Below, piece by piece: positions 1-5,118 of a stretch of 6,108 bases of DNA. Position numbers and translations under genes: made by a program. The stretch is from positions 1-6,108 of the forward strand of contig JAOUMF010000146.1 in NCBI GenBank assembly GCA_029881615.1, written 5' to 3'. This stretch comes from Alphaproteobacteria bacterium (GTDB lineage: Bacteria > Pseudomonadota > Alphaproteobacteria > UBA8366 > JADFVY01). The first letter of the stretch is position 1; each line of letters starts with the position of its first letter. Under the pieces are notes generated by a model. That model had not been told where the DNA came from. It did not search any database and saw nothing but the letters and a program-made list of their open reading frames with translations.

Positions 1-911
1 CCGCGCACATCGCCGCTGCCAAAGGTTCGCGTCGCGCCTTTTTCGGTGCGGATCGCATGGCCATAGGCAAACCAGTCGACCACCGCCGAACCCAGCCCGG
101 GAATCGCGCCGATCGCCGCGCCAAGCGCCCCGCACCGCACCACCAGCCACCAGTTTTGCAGCGTGTCTCGCGCGCCCTTCAGCATGCCGCTCTTCACGTC
201 GTACTTCGCCTCGCTGGCGATCGACGTGCGCTTGATCGCCAGGTCGCAAAGTTCGGGAAGCGCGAAGATACCGAGCGCCAGCGGCAACAGCGGCAGCCCG
301 TCGTAAAGATAAAGCGTATCCAGCGACCAGCGCTGGGTCCCGGTCTGGGGATCGCCGCCGATCATCGACAGCATGATACCGAACCCGGCGATCGCCAGCC
401 CGCGCAGGGGCGCGTTGCCCGACAGTACCGCGACCATCGATATGCCGAATACGGCACTGGCCAGCAGTTCGGGGGAACCGATATAGAGCATGACCGGCCG
501 TAGCACCGGGATCGTCAGGGCCAGTAGCAACGCACCGAACAGCCCGCCCAGCAGCGATGCCGTATAGGCGGCGCTGAGCGCCCGGCCAGCCTCGCCCTTT
601 TTGGCCATGGCGTGGCCGTCGATAACGGTCGCCTGCGAGGCCGACGTGCCCGGCACACCGAACAACACGGCGGGAATGGTGTCGCCGGTCGAGGTCACGG
701 CGCCCAGCCCCAACAAGAAGGCGAATGCCGAATAGGCGTCCATGCCGAAGGTGAAGGGCAGCAGCAAGGCCATGCCAGCGATTCCGCCGACGCCGGGCAG
801 AATGCCAAACAGTAATCCGACGATAACACCAGCGAACAGATAACCCAGCCGTTCCAGTTCCATCATCGCCGACAGCGCCTGAAGCGCTGCGTCGAGCATG
901 CCGACGTCCAT
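1..911 (-). CDS. tctA: TctA-family tripartite tricarboxylate transporter large permease (3' part missing)
   Basis: This is the large integral-membrane subunit of a TTT (tripartite tricarboxylate transporter) system, which imports organic acids delivered by a periplasmic TctC/Bug protein. About 303 residues are visible; the family is usually about 500, so the C-terminal 40% lies beyond the left edge. I translated the minus strand directly. It shows the TctA glycine/proline signature GILPGVGG at residues 36-43, the family block FGVPGTSASQATVIDGH at 84-100, and the internal-repeat copy GAIPGLGSAVVDWFAYG at 268-284. Hydrophobic helices surround these blocks. The start is the ATG at 911, preceded by GGAGG at 916-920 with a 4-base gap; later in-frame ATGs lack such a site. 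The gene diverges from the dehydrogenase at 1082. No TctB lies upstream of it, which is unusual because tctC-tctB-tctA is the common order. The family is certain; the substrate is unknown. Confidence 0.93.
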   Translation of the reverse strand, partial: MDVGMLDAALQALSAMMELERLGYLFAGVIVGLLFGILPGVGGIAGMALLLPFTFGMDAYSAFAFLLGLGAVTSTGDTIPAVLFGVPGTSASQATVIDGHAMAKKGEAGRALSAAYTASLLGGLFGALLLALTIPVLRPVMLYIGSPELLASAVFGISMVAVLSGNAPLRGLAIAGFGIMLSMIGGDPQTGTQRWSLDTLYLYDGLPLLPLALGIFALPELCDLAIKRTSIASEAKYDVKSGMLKGARDTLQNWWLVVRCGALGAAIGAIPGLGSAVVDWFAYGHAIRTEKGATRTFGSGDVR

Positions 912-948
912 TATTCCTCCCTGTCTTCCCACCCTTGCCGGGTTTGGT

Positions 949-962
949 ATAGTCAACACTAT
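949..962. promoter_or_regulatory. Short palindrome ATAGT-CAAC-ACTAT overlapping the putative tctA -10
   Basis: This is a perfect 5-base inverted repeat with a 4-base spacer. On the minus strand it begins within the GATAAT -10 candidate (961-966) and covers the expected transcription start, the classic place for a repressor. The GT...AC spacing is loosely reminiscent of GntR-family operators, but that is only a suggestion. A 5-base arm can occur by chance, so the position relative to the -10 is the main support. Confidence 0.3.
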
Positions 963-991
963 TATCTGAATTCGACCCCTGCGCGATAGTC

Positions 992-1030
992 ATGTTCCGA
1001 CCAACGGAACGGCATTCCTTAAATCGGACA
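992..1030. promoter_or_regulatory. Operator-like element, copy 1 (GTTCC-N7-GGAAC plus third half-site)
   Basis: GTTCC at 994-998 and GGAAC at 1006-1010 form a perfect inverted repeat with a 7-base spacer. It is followed by ATTCC at 1014-1018, a third half-site 20 bases (two helical turns) after the first, and by CGGACA at 1025-1030. The same arrangement occurs without gaps at 1911-1949 before the cupin genes: 26 of 39 positions are identical. The agreement is concentrated in ATGTTCC, GGAACG, TTC and CGGACA. Its position upstream of the dehydrogenase start at 1082 fits an activator or repressor site. A palindrome plus an extra half-site recalls IclR-family regulators such as PcaU and PobR; the regulator itself is not in the window. 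Confidence 0.65.
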
Positions 1031-1081
1031 AATCGCGTGCCATATTGATAGCCCTGCAAACAACAGTTAAGGCGGACGGCG

Positions 1082-1906
1082 ATGCACCGGATCGAAGACA
1101 TTGGGATCATCGGCCTGGGACGGATGGGCAGCCCGATGGCCCGCCATCTGCTGGCGAACGGATTTAACGTCAGCGGGTACGATCCAGATCCGATGGCGGG
1201 CATGGCCGCAGGGGCAGCGGGGGTAAAGCTCACGGACTCCTGCGCGCAGCTCGCGGAACGAAGCGATGCGATCATCCTGATTGTCGGCTTCGACAACCAG
1301 ATAGAACAGGCGGTCTTCGGAGAAAACGGCGTTACGGCCGGCGCACGGCCCGGCACGGTTCTGTTGGTCGCGTCCACCGTGGCGCCAGGCTATATGAAGG
1401 CGCTTGCGGATCGGGTGGCGCCGGTCGGGATGACGGCCATCGACATTCCCGTGGCCGGGGGAGAAATGGCCGCCGAATCGGGAAAGCTGCGGATCTTTGC
1501 CGGTGGCGACAGGGATGCCGTCGAGCGCTGCCGCCCCCTGCTGAATACGTTCTCCACGCGCGTCGATTACCTGGGTGCCGCCGGCGCCGGGCAGACCGCA
1601 AAGGCGATCAACAACATGCTGCTATGGACCTGCCTTGTCGCCAATGTGGAAGGGCTGGATCTGGGCGAAGCGCTTGGTGTTGACCGGGAAGCCCTGCGCG
1701 AGGCCCTTTGCCATGGCAGCGGCGCCAACTGGGCGCTGGAGACGCGGGCCGACGAACGCCCCGCTTTGTGGGCCGAGAAGGACATGGACCTGCTGCTGGA
1801 TGAAGCGCAATCCGCGGGCTGCGCCATGCCCGTAAGTCAAACCGTGCGCGAGGCGATCGCCGCCTTCAAAAAGGCGCGGGGCCTGCCGACGCCATCCATG
1901 GAGTAA
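1082..1906 (+). CDS. NAD(P)-dependent beta-hydroxyacid dehydrogenase (3-hydroxyisobutyrate dehydrogenase family)
   Basis: This predicted cytoplasmic oxidoreductase should interconvert a 3-hydroxy acid and its semialdehyde or keto form. The 274 residues are slightly short of the usual 290-300. The N-terminal Rossmann fold carries GLGRMG at 11-16, with Asp34 at the end of the second strand, which in this fold favours NAD over NADP. STV at 98-100 and DIPVAGG at 121-127 correspond to the family's substrate-binding DAPVSGG block. The catalytic lysine is Lys174 in KAINN, within GxGQxxKxxNN, and WALE (217-220) and KDM (233-235) are conserved in the C-terminal helical domain. The start at 1082 has a weak AAGGCGGA site. 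The gene is the first of a rightward series with two cupins and a transporter. It aligns almost without gaps to the minus-strand paralogue at 4218-5048. The family is secure. The substrate (hydroxyisobutyrate, tartronate semialdehyde or another) cannot be told. Confidence 0.93.
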   Translation: MHRIEDIGIIGLGRMGSPMARHLLANGFNVSGYDPDPMAGMAAGAAGVKLTDSCAQLAERSDAIILIVGFDNQIEQAVFGENGVTAGARPGTVLLVASTVAPGYMKALADRVAPVGMTAIDIPVAGGEMAAESGKLRIFAGGDRDAVERCRPLLNTFSTRVDYLGAAGAGQTAKAINNMLLWTCLVANVEGLDLGEALGVDREALREALCHGSGANWALETRADERPALWAEKDMDLLLDEAQSAGCAMPVSQTVREAIAAFKKARGLPTPSME

Positions 1907-1910
1907 CGAA

Positions 1911-1949
1911 ATGTTCCTGCATATGGAACGCTGTTCTTGAGGGCGGACA
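1911..1949. promoter_or_regulatory. Operator-like element, copy 2 (GTTCC-N7-GGAAC plus third half-site)
   Basis: GTTCC at 1913-1917 and GGAAC at 1925-1929 repeat the 5-7-5 geometry of the element at 992-1030. GTTCT at 1933-1937 is the third half-site and CGGACA at 1944-1949 sits at the identical offset. It begins 5 bases after the dehydrogenase stop codon and lies 53 bases before the cupin start at 2002. The cupin-transporter operon therefore probably has its own promoter under the same regulator. A tentative -10 is TGCTAT at 1957-1962, with TTCTTG at 1934-1939 as a poor -35, which would place the palindrome just upstream of RNA polymerase. Confidence 0.65.
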
Positions 1950-2001
1950 GGCTTTCTGCTATCGCTTCGACAGCGGCAATCCCCGCCGAAGAGAGAGGCA
2001 A

Positions 2002-2610
2002 ATGACAAAAAACAATGACGGCCAGACGCCCGGCGATGGCGAATCCATAGGTCCGGCGGGCTATTACCACAGCAAGAAGGATCGGATCTTCGTGCGCTCC
2101 ATCGAAGGCGCGTACAATCTGACCGAGGAACTGGATCGGCTACGTTCCATGCCGCGCGTGCGCAAGGCCAAGGACATCAAATTCGTCGATGGTCCGCAAG
2201 CCTATAGCCGCCATTACGTGGAGCCGAAGGACGGCATCACCCAGACTTTCCATCTGCATCTCGAGGAATATGGGCCCGGCGGCAAGTCGCAAAAGCACGG
2301 CCATGTCAACGAGGCGGCCTTCTACATCCTCGACGGCATCGGCTACGAGGTCCATGACGGCGTGCGTTACGACTGGAAGGCCGGCGACGTGGCGATCGTC
2401 CACAACAACTGTGTCCACCAGCATTTCAACGCCTCGCCCGACAAGCCGGCCCGCGCGCTGGTCATCAAGACCAAGCCAATGTTCCTGTTCATGAACATGC
2501 TGTTCCAGAAAACGGTGGAGCCGCGCCAGACCGAGCCCGCGCCCGGCGGCGAGGATTTTACCGTGCGCGAAGAGGAAGACGATTTCAATCATCCCGAGGA
2601 AGGGTACTGA
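2002..2610 (+). CDS. Cupin-domain protein, first of a tandem pair (putative metal-dependent dioxygenase-like subunit)
   Basis: This is a cytoplasmic single-cupin protein of 202 residues with no signal peptide. Cupin motif 1 gives His99, His101 and Glu104 (HGHVNE), followed by FYILDGIGY at 107-115. Motif 2 begins at Gly128 (AGD) and ends HQHFN at 139-143, with His139 as the third histidine. These would make a three-His/one-Glu metal site. The spacing after the second histidine is two residues rather than the classic three or four. The acidic C-terminal tail (184-202, rich in Glu and Asp) is unlike the partner's. The start has GAGAGAGG at 1991-1998. The next cupin begins two bases after this stop, implying translational coupling. 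The shared block HQHFNAxPDxPAR shows the two are paralogues. Related cupins include gentisate and hydroxynaphthoate dioxygenases, but the reaction here is not established; an isomerase or a non-enzymatic role is possible. Confidence 0.88.
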   Translation: MTKNNDGQTPGDGESIGPAGYYHSKKDRIFVRSIEGAYNLTEELDRLRSMPRVRKAKDIKFVDGPQAYSRHYVEPKDGITQTFHLHLEEYGPGGKSQKHGHVNEAAFYILDGIGYEVHDGVRYDWKAGDVAIVHNNCVHQHFNASPDKPARALVIKTKPMFLFMNMLFQKTVEPRQTEPAPGGEDFTVREEEDDFNHPEEGY

Positions 2611-2612
2611 TC

Positions 2613-3218
2613 ATGGCGTGGGGCGAAACGAAAGCCTGGATCGACGGGGCGCTGAACGAAAATCTGTACCAACAGATGCTGGATGACGCATCAGAGGCGC
2701 CGGCCCGCAATGCCCGCCGCAAGAAGGTCGTGACCCCGGACGAAATGCCGTGGGAAATGTCGCGCCAGGGCTTGCTGAAACATCTGATCAACGAGGCGAT
2801 GAACACCAGGATGGAAACGGTCGACGCCTATATGCAGATCATCCCGCCGGGCAGCCGTTCAGGCAAACACCGGCATCTGGCCGAGGAATGCCTCTATGTG
2901 CTGGAAGGGCGCGGCTACGATCTGCACCAGGATTGCGATGTGGAAATCACCGACGTTTATTTCTGGAAGCCGCAGGAAGAGGTCAAACGCTTTGAGTGGG
3001 AAGCCGGCGACATCATCTATGTGCCGCCGAATACCATCCACCAGCATTTCAACGCCGACCCGGACCGTCCGGCCCGCCTGATTTCATCGACCAACCGCAT
3101 CTTCAAGCAATGCGGCCTTAACGATCTGCAGCAGTATGAAGACGCGCCGGAGTTCAAGGCAGGGACGACATTGACACCGGATATGGTGCGCGAACTACTG
3201 CGCGGCGAGGGTTCTTGA
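2613..3218 (+). CDS. Cupin-domain protein, second of a tandem pair (putative metal-dependent dioxygenase-like subunit)
   Basis: This is a 201-residue cytoplasmic cupin, paralogous to the one just upstream. Motif 1 gives His86, His88 and Glu91/Glu92 (HRHLAEE), then LYVLEGRGY at 94-102. Glu91 aligns with Glu104 of the partner, while Glu92 sits at the classic HxHx3E position. Motif 2 runs from Gly132 (AGD) through the typical PPN (138-140) to HQHFN at 143-147. An insertion of about 17 residues between the motifs (roughly 105-128) is absent from the partner. The N-terminal 65 residues have no counterpart of similar sequence in the first cupin. The ribosome site AGGAAGG lies inside the end of the upstream gene, which supports coupled translation and equal amounts of both proteins. 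Together the two could form a heteromer resembling a bicupin ring-cleavage dioxygenase. The family call is firm; the activity is inferred. Confidence 0.9.
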   Translation: MAWGETKAWIDGALNENLYQQMLDDASEAPARNARRKKVVTPDEMPWEMSRQGLLKHLINEAMNTRMETVDAYMQIIPPGSRSGKHRHLAEECLYVLEGRGYDLHQDCDVEITDVYFWKPQEEVKRFEWEAGDIIYVPPNTIHQHFNADPDRPARLISSTNRIFKQCGLNDLQQYEDAPEFKAGTTLTPDMVRELLRGEGS

Positions 3219-3230
3219 AACATCGCGCCG

Positions 3231-3246
3231 GGGCGAGGCGTCGCCC
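3231..3246 (+). promoter_or_regulatory. Perfect hairpin abutting the transporter start codon
   Basis: GGGCGA (3231-3236) and TCGCCC (3241-3246) are exact 6-base complements around a GGCG loop, ending at the base before the ATG at 3247. The only Shine-Dalgarno-like bases (GAGG, 3235-3238) lie within the stem and loop, so the hairpin may hide the ribosome site. In a GC-rich gap some self-complementarity is expected by chance, so any regulatory role is an inference. Confidence 0.35.
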
Positions 3247-4221
3247 ATGCTAGGCGCGGCGCTTGCCCTTCTTTCCGCGGTCACGTTCGGCATGAACAAC
3301 GCCGCGGCGCGGCGCGGGGTCATTACCGGGTCGGTGTTGCAGGGGCTGGCGATCACGGTGCCGATCGGCGTGCCGCTGTTCGCGCTGTTGTGCCTGTTCA
3401 CGGGCGGGTTTGCCGCGCTGGCCGGCTTTTCCGGCGATTCATGGCTGTGGTTTTCCGCCGCCGGGATTGTCCATTTCATCGTCGGGCGTTACGGAAACTA
3501 TCGGGCCAACAAATGCATGGGGGCGGCGCTGTCCAGCCCGTTCCAGCAGATGAGCCTGCTGGTCGCCCTGATGCTGGCGCTGGTCTTTCTCGACGATTTC
3601 GTTACCCCGCTGAAGCTGTTCGGCATCGTCCTGGTCTTTCTGGGCCCGGCGGTCATGCTGCGTGGCATGCGCAAGGGAAAGAAGAAAAAGTCCGGCTCCG
3701 ATTTCACGCCGAAATACGCCGAAGGAATTCTCTGGGGACTCGTCTGCGCCTTCGGCTATGGGGTTTCGCCCCTGCTGGTGCAGATCGGGCTGGCGGGCGG
3801 CGGCATGGTCGACGGCATCGCCGGCGGCCTGATTTCCTATGGGGCGGCCAGCGTCATCGTGCTGGCGCTGCTGATGCTGCCCGGCAACATTGCCCACATG
3901 AAGGGGCTGGACCGAACCAACGCGAAATGGTTTACCGCATCGGGGGTGTTCGTATTCCTGGCCCAGGTGTTCCGTTATATGGCGCTGGCCATAGCCCCGG
4001 TTTCCGTGGTCGTGCCGGTGCAGCGCCTGTCGGTGGTGTTCCGGGTAATCTTCAGCTGGATGCTGAACCGCGAGCATGAGGTCATCACCTTCTGGGTGAT
4101 CGCCGGAATCGGATTGTCGTTTCTGGGCGCGATGGCCCTTACGATCAGCACCGAATTCATATTGGAACTGGTCCCCTTGCCGGAAGCCCTGACCGAAATC
4201 GCCCGCTGGCGCTGGCCCTAG
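3247..4221 (+). CDS. EamA/DMT-superfamily membrane transporter
   Basis: This is a predicted inner-membrane transporter of the drug/metabolite transporter superfamily, which carries small metabolites in or out. The 324 residues fit a ten-helix, two-repeat EamA architecture, slightly longer than the typical 290-310. By eye the helices lie near 2-20, 33-52, 66-82, 93-114, 122-138, 158-178, 187-210, 229-247, 249-272 and 281-303. A strongly basic loop at 139-148 (RGMRKGKKKK) between the halves should face the cytoplasm. Its gene starts 28 bases after the second cupin, so it is probably in the same operon and may export a product or import a substrate of the cupin step. The ATG at 3247 is the only upstream-most start I could find, but its ribosome site is weak and possibly in a hairpin. 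The stop overlaps that of the opposing dehydrogenase. Substrate and direction are unknown. Confidence 0.85.
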   Translation: MLGAALALLSAVTFGMNNAAARRGVITGSVLQGLAITVPIGVPLFALLCLFTGGFAALAGFSGDSWLWFSAAGIVHFIVGRYGNYRANKCMGAALSSPFQQMSLLVALMLALVFLDDFVTPLKLFGIVLVFLGPAVMLRGMRKGKKKKSGSDFTPKYAEGILWGLVCAFGYGVSPLLVQIGLAGGGMVDGIAGGLISYGAASVIVLALLMLPGNIAHMKGLDRTNAKWFTASGVFVFLAQVFRYMALAIAPVSVVVPVQRLSVVFRVIFSWMLNREHEVITFWVIAGIGLSFLGAMALTISTEFILELVPLPEALTEIARWRWP

Positions 4222-5048
4222 TCCTTCGTCCAGCCGGGTGCGTCACCGCGCAGTTTGGACTCGCGGCCGTCCTTCACCAGTTCCTTGACCAGCCCCGTCA
4301 GCGGGAAAGTCTCTCCCGCCCGGTCGCACATGTCCAGCAACAGCTGCATGTCCTTCAGCGCCCATGTGAAGGTGACGCTGCCCCAGTTTTCCAGCGCCCA
4401 TGACTGCCCGCTGCTCATCAGCATGGCGTCGCGCAATTTCGGCAAGTCGATACCGGTTCCCTCGGCCAGGCGCCCGGCCTCCATCAACCCGACGCCGCTG
4501 ATCCACAAAAGCAGATTGTTGATCGCCTTGGCGACCTGTCCATGGCCGATCTCGCCGAGATGGGAAATATCGGAACAGAAAGTTTCCAGCATCGGCCGAA
4601 CCTCGTCCAGCACGGCCCCATCGCCGCCAACCAGCGCCAGCAGGGTCCCCGCCTCGGCGGCGGGCCGGCCACGCGCGATGGGAATATCGAGGAAGCGCAA
4701 CCCCAGCGCCCCGGCCTCGCCAGCCAGACGCTGTACCAGTTCAACAGATACCGTGCTGTTGACGATGACGACGGTTCCGGGGCGCGCGCTTTGAAAAAAG
4801 CCGTCCACGCCATGGCAGACCGCCTCGACTTCAGCATCAAAACCCACGGCGATGAAAACAACGTTGCAGGAAGCAGCCAGCGCGGCCGGTGAATCGGCGA
4901 TTTCGGCGCCCAATTTCGCAACAGCGTTCAACGCCTCGCGGTCATTGTCCGCCGCCACAACCGCAAAGCCGCCCGCCATCAAATGCCGGGCCATGGCGCG
5001 GCCCATGCGCCCAACACCGACAATTCCCGCCCTGTCCATTTGAGTCAC
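4218..5048 (-). CDS. NAD(P)-dependent beta-hydroxyacid dehydrogenase, second paralogue with an atypical substrate motif
   Basis: This second 3-hydroxyisobutyrate dehydrogenase-family enzyme has 276 residues. GVGRMG lies at 11-16, Asp34 at the end of strand two (suggesting NAD), STV at 98-100, catalytic Lys174 in KAINN, WALE at 217-220 and KDM at 232-234. Nearly every landmark has the same residue number as in the plus-strand paralogue at 1082-1906, so they are clear relatives. The substrate-binding block is DIPIARG (121-127) instead of the usual PVSGG type, putting an Arg where a Gly is expected; this may change which acid is bound. The start is ambiguous: GTG at 5048 has GGAGG 6 bases upstream (5055-5059), while ATG at 5039 has AGGTGA (5045-5050) 5 bases upstream. 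The gene lies behind a terminator following tctC, so it needs read-through or its own promoter. The substrate is not known. Confidence 0.92.
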   Translation of the reverse strand: MTQMDRAGIVGVGRMGRAMARHLMAGGFAVVAADNDREALNAVAKLGAEIADSPAALAASCNVVFIAVGFDAEVEAVCHGVDGFFQSARPGTVVIVNSTVSVELVQRLAGEAGALGLRFLDIPIARGRPAAEAGTLLALVGGDGAVLDEVRPMLETFCSDISHLGEIGHGQVAKAINNLLLWISGVGLMEAGRLAEGTGIDLPKLRDAMLMSSGQSWALENWGSVTFTWALKDMQLLLDMCDRAGETFPLTGLVKELVKDGRESKLRGDAPGWTKD

Positions 5049-5064
5049 CTGAAACCTCCACCGG

Positions 5065-5099
5065 AAAAAGAAACGGCGCCGCTGTTACCAGCGACGCCG
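5065..5099 (-). terminator. Rho-independent terminator after tctC
   Basis: Read on the minus strand, an 11-base stem (5089-5099 with 5074-5084) contains one G-U wobble and is closed by a GTAA loop, a GNRA-type tetraloop. It is followed at once by TTTCTTTTT (5073-5065). It begins 20 bases past the tctC stop. On the plus strand the wobble becomes a C-A mismatch and no T-run follows, so the direction is clear. It lies only 17 bases before the GTG start of the downstream dehydrogenase, so it may set a high-tctC, low-dehydrogenase ratio. Confidence 0.82.
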
Positions 5100-5118
5100 C
5101 CCCCGCCACAACCCTCTC

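Larger units (their letters stand above)
912..1081. promoter_or_regulatory. Divergent intergenic promoter region between tctA and the first dehydrogenase
   Basis: This 170-base gap separates two divergent genes, so promoters for both should lie here. On the minus strand GATAAT (961-966) is a good -10 candidate for tctA, but no convincing -35 hexamer sits 17 bases away. On the plus strand weak AT-rich candidates for a -10 lie near 1041-1049 (CATATTGAT). AAGGCGGA at 1069-1076 is a weak ribosome site for the ATG at 1082. Operator-like sequences inside the gap are listed separately. Promoter positions are read by eye and are tentative. Confidence 0.55.

Noticed and set aside
57..815. Plus-strand open frames (57-503 and 612-815) opposite the left permease
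   Set aside because: The translations are rich in Arg, Gln and His with no domain, and the minus strand carries an uninterrupted TctA frame with family motifs. They are GC-rich antisense shadows.
1006..1018. GGAA-N5-TTCC as a separate palindrome
   Set aside because: It is made from the second and third half-sites of the larger element and is better described as part of it.
2140..2592. 150-residue minus-strand frame opposite the first cupin
   Set aside because: There is no ribosome site or recognisable domain, and the plus-strand cupin motifs explain the sequence.
3439..4077. Long minus-strand and alternative plus-strand frames over the DMT transporter
   Set aside because: They are low-complexity His/Gln/Arg-rich products with no ribosome site, whereas the EamA frame has ten hydrophobic segments.
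4204..4254. Possible bidirectional terminator from GCTGG and CCAGC around the CTAG junction
   Set aside because: There is only a 5-base stem, a long loop and no T-run on either strand.
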